Assembly (NCBI GenBank): GCA_002344005.1
Contig: DDTD01000019.1
Coordinates: forward strand, 1 to 28,332
Source of the DNA: Ignavibacteria bacterium UBA2373
Lineage (GTDB): Bacteria; Bacteroidota; Ignavibacteria; Kapaibacteriales; UBA961
Length of the DNA stretch: 28,332 bases
Direction: 5' to 3'
Shown here: one piece after another, positions 17,946-25,705 of the stretch
Layout: each line of letters begins with the position of its first letter
Numbering within the stretch: position 1 is the stretch's first letter
Notes under the pieces: generated by a model
Databases searched by the model: none
Told to the model about the DNA's origin: nothing
Seen by the model: only the letters and a program-made list of their open reading frames with translations
Made by a program: the position numbers and the translations under genes

Positions 17946-19190
17946 TTATTTTACAGATTCCAATGCTTCCGTTACTTTATCGGCTGCATCTTTTAATGTT
18001 CCGGCAACTAAGAATTTCATTCCTGAATTTTCCAATATTTGACGTGCTTCAATAGCATTTGTACCTTCTAAACGCACGATAACAGGCATAGACACTGTTA
18101 CTTTTTCTAAGGCTTGTAAAATACCATTTGCAACACGATCGCAACGAACAATACCACCAAAGATATTGATGAGCACAGCTTGCACATTCGGATCTGACAT
18201 CATAATGCGGAAAGCATTTGCAATACGTTCTACATTTGCTCCACCGCCTACATCCAAGAAATTAGCAGGTTTTCCGCCAGCTAATTGTATAATGTCCATC
18301 GTAGCCATTGCTAATCCGGCACCATTGACCATACAACCGACATTGCCATCCAACTTGATATAGTTAAGATTATACTTGGATGCTTCAACTTCCAAATCTT
18401 CTTCTTCGGATAAATCGCGCAATGCAGTATAATCACTGTGACGGTAAAGGGCATTATCATCGAAATCAACTTTAGCATCTAAAGCAACAAATTGATTTTC
18501 TGTGGTCAGCACTAATGGATTTATCTCCAACATACTGCAATCCATCTCATCATACGCTTTGTACAATATTGCAATAAATGAGCAGAAATTCTTAAATGCT
18601 GCTCCGGTTAAGCCCAAACCAAAAGCCAGTCTGCGTGCCTGATATTGTTGGAAACCGATTTTGGGATCAACATGCTCTTTTAATATTTTTTCAGGTGCTT
18701 CTTCGGCAACTGTTTCTATTTCCATACCGCCTTCGGTCGAAACCATAATAAGATTGCGTGAGTTCTCACGGTCAAGCAAGATACTGCAATAATATTCTTT
18801 AGCAATGGAACACCCTTCTTCAATATACATACGGTTAACAATTTTACCTTCTTCACCGGTCTGAATTGTAACTAATTTATTTCCGAATGTAGCATTAGCA
18901 ATTTGAAAAGCTTTATCGGCGATATTGCCTTCACGGATGACTGTAACACCACGGACATCTTTGCCGAATGCCTGCATAGGTTCATCGGAGAAACGGTTCA
19001 ACACAGTTCCCTTACCACGTCCTCCTGCATGAATTTGCGATTTGAGAACAATAGTCTCTATTCCCTTAACCGCAAAATCGTGATAGGCAACTTTACCTGC
19101 CTCATCCGAGTTAAAAATTGCTTTACCGAACAAGACAGGAACATCATACTTTTTTAAGAGTTCCTTCGCTTGGTATTCATGAATTTTCAT
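17946..19190 (-). CDS. sucC: Succinyl-CoA synthetase (ADP/GDP-forming) beta subunit
   Basis: SucC joins SucD to convert succinyl-CoA to succinate with nucleoside triphosphate formation in the TCA cycle. The ATG at 19190 gives the canonical MKIHEYQAKELL start and 414 residues. The frame extends to an ATG at 19268, but the extra 26 residues are not part of the family. AAGGAA precedes the chosen start. Visible motifs are SQIHAGGRGKG (nucleotide-binding ATP-grasp), LEINPLV and DAKVDFDDNALYRH (metal/nucleotide site), GGGANVERI, NIFGGIVRCDRVANGI and RLEGTNAIEARQIL (CoA-ligase domain). SucD is not adjacent; in many related genomes it lies elsewhere. Transcription ends at the hairpin just downstream. 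A TATTTTTG about 90 bp upstream is a possible -7 element without a good -33. Confidence 0.97.
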   Translation of the reverse strand: MKIHEYQAKELLKKYDVPVLFGKAIFNSDEAGKVAYHDFAVKGIETIVLKSQIHAGGRGKGTVLNRFSDEPMQAFGKDVRGVTVIREGNIADKAFQIANATFGNKLVTIQTGEEGKIVNRMYIEEGCSIAKEYYCSILLDRENSRNLIMVSTEGGMEIETVAEEAPEKILKEHVDPKIGFQQYQARRLAFGLGLTGAAFKNFCSFIAILYKAYDEMDCSMLEINPLVLTTENQFVALDAKVDFDDNALYRHSDYTALRDLSEEEDLEVEASKYNLNYIKLDGNVGCMVNGAGLAMATMDIIQLAGGKPANFLDVGGGANVERIANAFRIMMSDPNVQAVLINIFGGIVRCDRVANGILQALEKVTVSMPVIVRLEGTNAIEARQILENSGMKFLVAGTLKDAADKVTEALESVK

Positions 19191-19314
19191 GTAAAATATT
19201 CCTTGAAAAACTATAAATAGTGAATAATTTTCTAAGTTTGAACTTGATTCTGCCGATTGATATGGCATAAATTTTTCAAAAACAAGTTACAAAAATACGA
19301 AATCGAAGCCGTTT

Positions 19315-19320
19315 GAGGGG
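19315..19320 (+). promoter_or_regulatory. Ribosome binding site deciding the start of the PhnD-like gene
   Basis: GAGGGG lies 10 bp before the ATG at 19331. The longer open frame begins at a TTG at 19313, which would place this site inside the coding region, so ATG 19331 is chosen. Confidence 0.6.
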
Positions 19321-19330
19321 ATTAACTCAC

Positions 19331-20263
19331 ATGAAATATGGAAAATACTACTTTATCATCATATTTGTACTGCTCATAAAGCTGTCATTAGTACCATACT
19401 TTAAGAGCAAGGAACTGGGATCGAAAGATACACCGATTACCTTTTTGCTGACCCCATCGGTGGATGCAGAAAAGATTGCAACAAGCGCCGATGAGTTAAC
19501 GCGTTTTCTTCATAATGAAACCGGTTTGCACTTTCAAGCAACATTTCCAACAAGCTATATTGCTGTGGTGGAAGCATTCGGTAACAATAAAGCCGACTTT
19601 GCCTGTATGAATACTTTTAGTTATGTCTTAGCCCATGAAAAATATGGTGTTAAAGCAGCAATGCGTATCATCAGAAGAAATGGTGAACTTACCTACAAAG
19701 GGCAATTCATTGCTCGTTCTGATAGTGGGATTGATTCTTTGTCGGACATCATCGGTAAACGGATTGCATACGTGGATGCTGCTTCCACTTCGGGGTATAT
19801 TCTCCCGAAATCGCTCTTAGCAGCGAAGAAGATTAAACCGTCTGATGAAGTTTTCGGGATGCGCCATGACAATGTTGTCACTATGGTTTATCAGAAGCAA
19901 GTTGATGTCGGAGCCACATACTATTCTCCACCCGACCCAAAGACCGGAGAAAATCTTGATGCGCGCGTTCGTGTCAAAAGTCAATATCCTGATATTGAGA
20001 AAACGGTAAAAATTATTGGCTATACGCAAGAAATACCCAATGACCCATGGGTGTTTAGACATGATATGCCGCAAGATATTCAAAAGAAGATATGCGATGC
20101 ACTTATCAAATTTCAAGCAACGCCTAAAGGCAAAAAAGCTCTCTTTGAAACAAACTCTGCTGAAGGACTCTCCCCTGTTTCTGATAGTGATTATGATGTG
20201 CTTCGAGCAATGATTAGACGCTTTGGGGGCAATCTTGAAGCATTATTGCAAAAGAAAAAATGA
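19331..20263 (+). CDS. PhnD-like phosphate/phosphonate-type substrate-binding protein
   Basis: A 310-residue periplasmic-binding-protein fold of the PhnD/PF12974 family, which binds phosphonate, phosphite or related oxyanions for ABC importers. It also occurs as a sensor domain. A hydrophobic N-terminus (YFIIIFVLLIKLSLVPYF) serves as signal or anchor; no lipobox cysteine is present. Family features include ITFLLTPSVDAEKI, ELTRFLHNETGL, ADFACMNTFSYVLAHEKYG, GKRIAYVDAASTSGYILP and DVGATYYSPPD. No ABC ATPase, permease, C-P lyase or kinase gene is nearby, so its partner is unknown. It lies 118 bp upstream of mreB on the same strand with no terminator between, so read-through into mreB is possible. 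Confidence 0.88.
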   Translation: MKYGKYYFIIIFVLLIKLSLVPYFKSKELGSKDTPITFLLTPSVDAEKIATSADELTRFLHNETGLHFQATFPTSYIAVVEAFGNNKADFACMNTFSYVLAHEKYGVKAAMRIIRRNGELTYKGQFIARSDSGIDSLSDIIGKRIAYVDAASTSGYILPKSLLAAKKIKPSDEVFGMRHDNVVTMVYQKQVDVGATYYSPPDPKTGENLDARVRVKSQYPDIEKTVKIIGYTQEIPNDPWVFRHDMPQDIQKKICDALIKFQATPKGKKALFETNSAEGLSPVSDSDYDVLRAMIRRFGGNLEALLQKKK

Positions 20264-20381
20264 TTCGGTATAATGATTGCGGGACAAATTTTCAACTAAG
20301 AGGATATATTATTCGTTTTATTTAACGATTTTTGTATTCGATTTCTACAGAATAACTTCTTTCGTTGTTAACAATAAACAC

Positions 20382-21404
20382 ATGCGTTTTAATTTACTCT
20401 CAACCGATGTTGCGATTGATCTCGGTACGGCAAACACCCTTATCTGGATGAAGGGCAAAGGGATAGTCCTTAATGAACCATCCATCGTTGCCTTTGATCG
20501 AAACACAAAACACATTATTGCCATTGGGCATGAAGCACAAGAAATGCTCGGCAGAACCCACAAAGATATCAGCACAATACGCCCTTTGAAGGACGGTGTT
20601 ATCGCCGATTTTGAGATTGCCGAAGGTATGTTGCGCGCTTTTATCCGTAAAGTATCTCTTTCATGGCAACCCGCTCGTCGTGTTGTTGTCTGCGTTCCCA
20701 CAGGTATTACCGAAGTGGAAAAACGTGCTGTGCGCGACAGTTGCGAGCATGCCGGAGCTAAAGAGGTATATCTCATCGCCGAACCTATGGCTGCCGCTAT
20801 AGGGCTTGATTTACATGTGCATGAACCCGTTGGCAATATGATTGTTGATATTGGTGGTGGCACAACCGATGTGGCTGTCATCGCTCTCTCCGGTATTGTC
20901 AATCATGAATCACTGCGCATAGCCGGAACAGAAATGACCTCCGCTATTGTCCAGTATTTTAAACGTAATCACAATATTCTTATCGGTGAAAGAACTGCCG
21001 AAACTATCAAGTGCGAAGTTGGCTCTGCTTATCCTTTAGAAGAAGAAATTGAAATTGAAGTAAAAGGGCGAAATCTTCTTACAGGAATACCCGAACTTAT
21101 CACTATCAGTTCTTCAGATATTCGTGAGGCATTGTCGGAATGTGTGACTACGATTGTCGAAGCAGTAAGAAATCTTTTAGAACGTACACCGCCCGAACTT
21201 TCAGCAGATATTTTCGATCGTGGCATCCTTTTATCCGGCGGTGGTGCTTTGCTCAAAGGTTTAGACAGACGATTGCAAGAAGAAACTTCATTACCTGTGC
21301 ATATTGCTGAAGATCCCTTAACGGCTGTTGTAAGAGGAACGGGAAGAGTTCTTGAAAATCTCAGTGAATACCAAAATGTGTTAATTAAAAGTAAGCGCTA
21401 TTAA
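20382..21404 (+). CDS. mreB: Rod shape-determining protein MreB
   Basis: Bacterial actin homologue that polymerises under the inner membrane and guides the elongasome. The ATG at 20382 gives 340 residues, the usual MreB length. The frame extends to a TTG at 20277, but those 35 residues are absent from the family. Actin-fold motifs are phosphate-1 DLGTANTLIW (D13), PTGITEVEKRAVRD, phosphate-2 DIGGGTTDVAVI, and the adenosine motif LSGGGALLKGLD. The usual downstream mreC, mreD and pbp2 genes are absent; instead a strong terminator follows and the next gene is convergent. This could therefore be a second mreB copy outside the main shape operon, or a lineage where the operon is split. Confidence 0.96.
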   Translation: MRFNLLSTDVAIDLGTANTLIWMKGKGIVLNEPSIVAFDRNTKHIIAIGHEAQEMLGRTHKDISTIRPLKDGVIADFEIAEGMLRAFIRKVSLSWQPARRVVVCVPTGITEVEKRAVRDSCEHAGAKEVYLIAEPMAAAIGLDLHVHEPVGNMIVDIGGGTTDVAVIALSGIVNHESLRIAGTEMTSAIVQYFKRNHNILIGERTAETIKCEVGSAYPLEEEIEIEVKGRNLLTGIPELITISSSDIREALSECVTTIVEAVRNLLERTPPELSADIFDRGILLSGGGALLKGLDRRLQEETSLPVHIAEDPLTAVVRGTGRVLENLSEYQNVLIKSKRY

Positions 21405-21430
21405 GCAATGTAGATAATAGTGCAGTAATA

Positions 21431-21466
21431 AAATAAGCCCATATTTCTATGGGCTTATTTTTTTTA
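21431..21466. terminator. Bidirectional terminator between mreB and the first T9SS propeller gene
   Basis: A perfect 13-bp stem (aaataagcccata, 21431-21443, with 21448-21460) has a 4-nt loop and a run of T on the plus side; minus-side transcripts also end in T-rich sequence. On the minus strand the loop is GAAA, a GNRA tetraloop. It serves mreB from the left and the 21481 gene from the right. Confidence 0.93.
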
Positions 21467-21480
21467 TTTCACAGAAATAT

Positions 21481-22953
21481 TTATCGAACAATCAATGGCA
21501 ACGTTGAGCGATTGCCGTGTTTGTCTTGTGCATGGGCATAATATAATCCCGCAGGCAATCCTTGTGTATCAAGTGCAAGATTACCTCTTTCTCCGCTCAT
21601 ACCTAATAATCGCTGTCCCAAAACATCATAAATACCCAAATCTTCTGCATCGAACGCTTGTACTTTACCTTGAGTATAATCCAAGACAATAGAAGAACTT
21701 ATTGCAGGGTGTTGAACTTCTTCTGCAACAGAAGTCACAGGCGTAAATTTAACACGTGCTATGGCTCTTTCATTATTGTAAAAACCACCAATATAAAATT
21801 CTTCATTAGTTATAGGAATAATGGTAGTTATAATTTCTCCAATACCTTTTTTACCAAATGTCGTTTGCCATTGTATATCTAAATTTTGATTAAAGACAGT
21901 TACGAAACCATCAAATGCAGGATAACTATACAAAAGCGTCTGATCAATTGCCTCTTCATATTCTTTATAAGTCGTTGTTTGACCGGCAGCAATGATATTT
22001 CCATTAGGCATAAGAGCAAGTGATTTTAACCATAATAATTCAGAGCCGGTAAATGTTTTTTTAGTAAGCAATGTACCATCAGCCGAAAATTTACGTAAAA
22101 AACCGACTCCTTTAGAACCAAGATTTTCTCGTGATGAGGTTAAAACCAAAAAGGAACCATCGGGTAACTCTAATATATCTAAAGCAGTTTCATTTGCCGG
22201 AAGTTCCGTCCAATTCTTTTTAAAAACAACATTACCTTTATCATCCAATTTAAGTAAATACCATGAAGGATGATAAGAAAATTTTTCTGTCGTATAATAC
22301 ATAGTCAGAAAGCCATTATCTTTCGTCTCAATGAGTTTTGGGACGACCAACATTGCCTCACCTTTTTCGACTGAATCAAAAAGTTTATCATCTCCTTTGA
22401 TACCATCTTTATTCATACGTCGAAAATAAAACCGATAGGGATCATCAGTGACTAAGGACGGAATAAAGAAATTCACAAATTCATTATTTTTTGTACGGAT
22501 ATAGGGGGAGTGATATTGTGAAACAATATCTTTTGTATCGCGTGGCTTTTGCCACGTAATTTCACCGTTCTTATCTAACAACACAGAATAACCCCAACAA
22601 ATATCAAACATCCGTAAATCACCAATTGCCTCTAAAGCCGACACTGCGATTTTTCCCGAATCAGTTTTTTGTAACGATTTTATAAAAAATGATTTATTAT
22701 TAAATGGTACAAATGACCATTCTTTTTTTCCCTCACTATTTAGTTTTAAAACATAATCTAAATCTCCACCCGGCATTGTGATTGAAGCAATAATTCCTCC
22801 ATCATCTGTCATTATCATAGATTTAAATGTGTTCGTATCTAATCTATATTCCCATATCGTTTGAATGTCCATAGACTGGGAATAGAGATTTGTAGAAGCA
22901 CATAAGAACAATGCCAACGAATACAGAAGAACAAAGAGAAAAAAAGTTTTCAT
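21481..22953 (-). CDS. T9SS-exported beta-propeller protein, copy 1
   Basis: A 490-residue secreted protein. The ATG at 22953 is preceded by GGAGTAA and directly follows a GTG that is also in frame. The signal peptide is MKTFFLFVLLYSLALFLCAST, ending near LYSQS. Residues 30-400 contain propeller-like repeats: TDDGGIIASI, KTDSGKIAVSAL, ETKDNGFLTMYY, ELPDGSFLVLTSS, LMPNGNIIAAGQT and ITNEEFYIGGF, with a D/N-G-G/N core about every 50 residues. The last 75 residues (DLGIYDVLGQRLL, LPAGLYYAHAQD, LPLIVR) are a T9SS type A sorting domain. It is a paralogue of the 23151 gene. It has its own promoter-like sequence and leader upstream and shares the bidirectional terminator with mreB. Ligand or function is unknown. 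Confidence 0.92.
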   Translation of the reverse strand: MKTFFLFVLLYSLALFLCASTNLYSQSMDIQTIWEYRLDTNTFKSMIMTDDGGIIASITMPGGDLDYVLKLNSEGKKEWSFVPFNNKSFFIKSLQKTDSGKIAVSALEAIGDLRMFDICWGYSVLLDKNGEITWQKPRDTKDIVSQYHSPYIRTKNNEFVNFFIPSLVTDDPYRFYFRRMNKDGIKGDDKLFDSVEKGEAMLVVPKLIETKDNGFLTMYYTTEKFSYHPSWYLLKLDDKGNVVFKKNWTELPANETALDILELPDGSFLVLTSSRENLGSKGVGFLRKFSADGTLLTKKTFTGSELLWLKSLALMPNGNIIAAGQTTTYKEYEEAIDQTLLYSYPAFDGFVTVFNQNLDIQWQTTFGKKGIGEIITTIIPITNEEFYIGGFYNNERAIARVKFTPVTSVAEEVQHPAISSSIVLDYTQGKVQAFDAEDLGIYDVLGQRLLGMSGERGNLALDTQGLPAGLYYAHAQDKHGNRSTLPLIVR

Positions 22954-23004
22954 CACTTACTCCATAAAAAGTTATTTGTTTTAATGTATGTTATCGAACA
23001 CCAC

Positions 23005-23034
23005 AGAGCATCACGGTCGGGTACGGTGCGGTAT
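23005..23034 (-). promoter_or_regulatory. Conserved GC-rich 5' leader element, copy A
   Basis: agagcatcacggtcgggt followed by acggtgc (plus strand, 23005-23029) is nearly identical to 25575-25599. It lies immediately downstream of the promoter candidate at 23042-23073, so it would form the first 30 nt of the transcript of the 21481 gene. The closing stem of copy B is lost here. Function is unknown. Confidence 0.5.
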
Positions 23035-23041
23035 TCAAGTG

Positions 23042-23073
23042 CAAACATACAAAACATTTCAATTAAATGCAAA
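23042..23073 (-). promoter_or_regulatory. Bacteroidota-type promoter of T9SS propeller copy 1
   Basis: On the minus strand TTTG (23073-23070), a 20-bp spacer and TATGTTTG (23049-23042) match both halves of the TTTG / TAnnTTTG consensus exactly. The start codon is about 90 bp downstream. This is the best promoter match seen in the window. Confidence 0.6.
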
Positions 23074-23104
23074 CACAATACAAAACAACTGTTTCGCGAT
23101 AACA

Positions 23105-23126
23105 AAGCCCATATTTCTATGGGCTT
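23105..23126 (-). terminator. Hairpin after T9SS propeller copy 2
   Basis: A 9-bp stem (aagcccata, 23105-23113, with 23118-23126) and GAAA loop on the minus strand, shared in sequence with 21431-21460. The following bases TTGTTAT are a poor T-run, so termination may be leaky. Confidence 0.65.
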
Positions 23127-23150
23127 ATTTTATTTATTTCACAGAAATTT

Positions 23151-24620
23151 TTATCGAACAATCAATGGTAACGTTGAGCGATTGCCGTGTTTGTCTTGAG
23201 CATGGGCATAATATAAACCCGCAGGCAATCCTTGTGTATCAAGTGCAAGATTACCTCTTTCTCCGCTCATACCTAATAATCGCTGTCCCAAAACATCATA
23301 AATACCCAAATCTTCTGCATCGGAGGCATGTACTTTACCTTGAGCATAATCCAATACAATAGAAGAACTTATTGCAGGGTGTTGAACTTCTTCTGCAACA
23401 GAAGTCACAGGCGTAAATTTAACACGTGCTATGGCTCTTTCATTATTTAAAAACCCACCGATATAAAATTCTTCATTAGTAATCGGAATGATTGTATTAA
23501 TTTTTTCTCCAATACCTTTTTTACCAAATGTTGTTTGCCATTGTATATCTAAATTTTGATTAAAGACAGCGACAAAACCATCAAATGCGAGATAACTATA
23601 CAGTTGAGTTTGCTTGATTGCTTCTTCATATTCTTTATATGTTGTCGTATGTCCTGCTGCAAGGATATTTCCATTCGGCATAAGAGCAAGCGACTCTAAC
23701 CATAATAATTCCGAGCCGGTAATTGTCTTTTTAGCAAGCAATGTACCATCGGCAGAATATTTACGCAAAAAACCGACTCCTTTGGAACCAATATTTTCTC
23801 GCGATGAGGTTAAAACCAAAAAGGAACCATCAGGTAACTCTAAGATATCTAAAGAAGGTTCATTACCTGGTAACTCACTCCATTCACGTTGAAATACTAT
23901 ATTCCCTTGTGCATCTAATTTTGTTAAGCGCCAAAAATCCGGTCTTGACCAATTTTCCGTATAATAATACATTGTCAGAATACCATTATCTTTCGTTTCA
24001 AAAAGTTTAGGTATAACGACAAAACCATTTTTTTTAGGGATTGAATCAAAAAGTTTATCTTCTCCTTTTATCCCTTCAGTATTCATACGACGGAAATAGA
24101 AACGAAATGGATCATCGGTCACCAATGATGGAATAAAGAAGTTCACAAATTCATTATTTTTTGTACGAATATACGGAGAATGAAATTGCGTAACAAGGTC
24201 TTTTGTGTTACGAGGTTTTTGTGATACAATTTCCCCACTCTGATTCAACAATACTGAATACCCATAACAAAAATAATTAAACCTATATGGTAAGTTTGCT
24301 TCCAAACCGGAAATTGAAATAAGATTTGACTCCGTTTTTTGTATTGACTGTATATGAAACGATTTATTATCGAATGGCATAAATGTCCATTCTTTTTGCC
24401 CTTGGGAATTAAGCTTAAATGCATAATCTAAATCTCCGCCGGGCAAAGTTGCCGATGCAATAATTCCTCCATCATCTGTCATTATCATAGATTTAAATGA
24501 ATTCGTATCTAATCTATGTTCCCATATCGTTTGAATGTCCATAGACTGAGAATACAGATTTGTAGAAGAAAAGTAAATCAACGAAATGAGAAATATACAA
24601 ATTTTGCATGTTGCTTTCAT
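23151..24620 (-). CDS. T9SS-exported beta-propeller protein, copy 2
   Basis: A paralogue of the 21481 gene with 489 residues. The start is ATG 24620, with AGGAG 5 bp upstream. An ATG at 24662 is in frame but overlaps the preceding gene and lacks a signal peptide shape. The signal sequence is MKATCKICIFLISLIYFSST. The same propeller phrases recur (TDDGGIIASA, ETKDNGILTMYY, ELPDGSFLVLTSS, LMPNGNILAAGHT). The T9SS tail differs from copy 1 at only about three positions near its beginning (YAQGKVHAS against YTQGKVQAF). It is 20 bp downstream of the Cys-rich secreted gene, so the two are probably co-transcribed and co-exported. The most divergent parts from copy 1 are residues about 85-130 and 195-235, where a ligand-facing surface might differ. 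Confidence 0.92.
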   Translation of the reverse strand: MKATCKICIFLISLIYFSSTNLYSQSMDIQTIWEHRLDTNSFKSMIMTDDGGIIASATLPGGDLDYAFKLNSQGQKEWTFMPFDNKSFHIQSIQKTESNLISISGLEANLPYRFNYFCYGYSVLLNQSGEIVSQKPRNTKDLVTQFHSPYIRTKNNEFVNFFIPSLVTDDPFRFYFRRMNTEGIKGEDKLFDSIPKKNGFVVIPKLFETKDNGILTMYYYTENWSRPDFWRLTKLDAQGNIVFQREWSELPGNEPSLDILELPDGSFLVLTSSRENIGSKGVGFLRKYSADGTLLAKKTITGSELLWLESLALMPNGNILAAGHTTTYKEYEEAIKQTQLYSYLAFDGFVAVFNQNLDIQWQTTFGKKGIGEKINTIIPITNEEFYIGGFLNNERAIARVKFTPVTSVAEEVQHPAISSSIVLDYAQGKVHASDAEDLGIYDVLGQRLLGMSGERGNLALDTQGLPAGLYYAHAQDKHGNRSTLPLIVR

Positions 24621-24640
24621 AATTACTCCTATTAACAGAT

Positions 24641-25372
24641 TTAATCGCATGGAACACCACATTCCGTACTAAAATTAGGATTAAGCGGAATTGTCCGAGG
24701 ACCTGTTGGTGAACCTTGCCCAACTACAATTGAAGCAGGACATAATACAATCGTTGTTTCGCAATTTGTACCTTGGTTTTCTTGAGTCCTAGTTTCCGTT
24801 ATATCCATTTGTTGCGTTGTAGTATTAAAACATATTCTTCTTTCTATCTTGCAACAAGCAGTAGCATTACATACAATTTGTTGTAACCAAGACAGTTGTG
24901 CGAAACTATCATCATAAGCGCAGAACTTTACGCATTGCGCCCTATGAAATTCATAAGACAGAGATCCATTTGGACATTCCAATAGAAACCCTTCATTTAT
25001 AGATAGTTGACGTTTATATCGTGTCATAAAATCATGCTCTGAGGCAGCCCGATATGCCATTACCCAAAGTAAATCACTATTTGTAAATTCTGAACCGGGT
25101 GTTTGAAGCCATGCTTCTAATCCGGAACAGCCAGACCCTGTCCCCCAAGCAATTCTATTTGTAATTATTTCAACCTTCCCATTAGGACATTTGCGGTAAT
25201 AATACTCAACAAATATGGGGCAATTAGGGAAATTGGGATGATAGAACGTCGTATCTCTCAGAGCAGGAGCAACATCACAATCGGACTCACAATTTACTTC
25301 CCATTGCGCATTGAGTTGAATTGCTGTAAAGAACAGCGTCATAATAAGTACTAAAAAATTTATAGTTTTCAT
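24641..25372 (-). CDS. Cysteine-rich secreted protein of unknown function
   Basis: A 243-residue protein with signal peptide MKTINFLVLIMTLFFTAIQLNAQ. The mature part has about 17 cysteines, many in closely spaced groups: CESDC, CPIF with KCPNG, CVKFC, CNATACC, and a final CGVPCD. This suggests several disulfide bonds in an exported protein. KCPNGKVEI and ECPNGSLSY look like two copies of a short CPNG module. No T9SS tail or known domain was recognised. It is first in a two-gene unit with T9SS propeller copy 2, 20 bp apart, and lies 3' of the leader/promoter copy B. Copy 1 of the propeller has no such partner, so the duplication either lost or never included it. Confidence 0.8.
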   Translation of the reverse strand: MKTINFLVLIMTLFFTAIQLNAQWEVNCESDCDVAPALRDTTFYHPNFPNCPIFVEYYYRKCPNGKVEIITNRIAWGTGSGCSGLEAWLQTPGSEFTNSDLLWVMAYRAASEHDFMTRYKRQLSINEGFLLECPNGSLSYEFHRAQCVKFCAYDDSFAQLSWLQQIVCNATACCKIERRICFNTTTQQMDITETRTQENQGTNCETTIVLCPASIVVGQGSPTGPRTIPLNPNFSTECGVPCD

Positions 25373-25572
25373 CGAAATATCTTTCTTTAAGTAAAAATTA
25401 ATGTAAGTATTTAAATATAAAAGGTTTGAACATGAGGTAAGCAGAAAGAAAGATATGGCGGTGGGCGTTCACGCAAAGGAAGTGTAGTCCTATCCCCGCA
25501 AAGATAAGACAAGATAAGATGGTTACAAAACTTTCCATCGTCATTATATCGTAATCGTGAACAATGAACACG

Positions 25573-25604
25573 AAAGAGCATCACGGTCGGGTGCGGTGCT
25601 CTTT
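25573..25604 (-). promoter_or_regulatory. Conserved GC-rich 5' leader hairpin, copy B
   Basis: An 8-bp stem (aaagagca, 25573-25580, with tgctcttt, 25597-25604) encloses tcacggtcgggtgcgg, which is shared with copy A apart from one base. It starts a few bases after the promoter candidate, so it would fold at the 5' end of the transcript. T-rich sequence on the plus side also makes it terminator-like in that direction. Confidence 0.5.
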
Positions 25605-25611
25605 TCTTCAG

Positions 25612-25642
25612 CGAATATACAAAATATTCTTCAGAAAACAAT
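25612..25642 (-). promoter_or_regulatory. Bacteroidota-type promoter of the Cys-rich/propeller unit
   Basis: On the minus strand TATATTCG (25619-25612) fits TAnnTTTG with one mismatch. It is preceded after 19 bp by TTG, a partial -33. The position relative to the leader element is the same as in copy A. Confidence 0.4.
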
Positions 25643-25705
25643 ACAATTTCAGAAAAATGTAATTCAGTTGTCATCATTTACTTAAACCCATGAAATAAAA
25701 GTACA

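Larger units (their letters stand above)
21447..24620 (-). repeat. Tandem duplication of T9SS propeller gene plus terminator arm
   Basis: Two copies, roughly 21447-22953 and 23114-24620, are aligned from the terminator arm through the whole coding region. In the last 300 bp of coding sequence I count about ten differences by eye, whereas the N-terminal and middle parts differ far more. The downstream hairpin and a sequence upstream of each unit are also shared. Confidence 0.85.
25373..25705 (-). other. Long 5' region with promoter and leader, no gene called
   Basis: The 333 bp between the Cys-rich gene and the membrane protein gene hold the promoter candidate (25612-25642), the conserved leader hairpin (25573-25604), a short direct repeat of aagataaga near 25499-25517, and otherwise nothing recognised. 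The implied 5' UTR of about 235 nt is long for this window. An 88-codon frame crosses it but overlaps the promoter and is not accepted. Confidence 0.5.

Noticed and set aside
19191..19268. 26-codon N-terminal extension of sucC
   Set aside because: The SucC family begins at MKIHEYQ, and AAGGAA lies just before that ATG.
20277..20381. 35-codon N-terminal extension of mreB from a TTG
   Set aside because: Absent from the MreB family; the ATG at 20382 gives the exact usual length.
20345..20902. 185-codon minus-strand open frame
   Set aside because: Lies opposite the unmistakable mreB coding sequence; serine/arginine-rich shadow frame.
22988..23362. 124-codon plus-strand open frame across the duplication boundary
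   Set aside because: It crosses the promoter, leader and hairpin and is antisense to the T9SS tail; no protein character.
21481..24620. One propeller gene split by a frameshift
   Set aside because: Each frame has its own signal peptide, ribosome site, complete propeller and sorting domain, so they are two full paralogues.
25411..25677. 88-codon minus-strand open frame
   Set aside because: It runs across the promoter candidate and conserved leader, has no ribosome site and no recognisable protein character.
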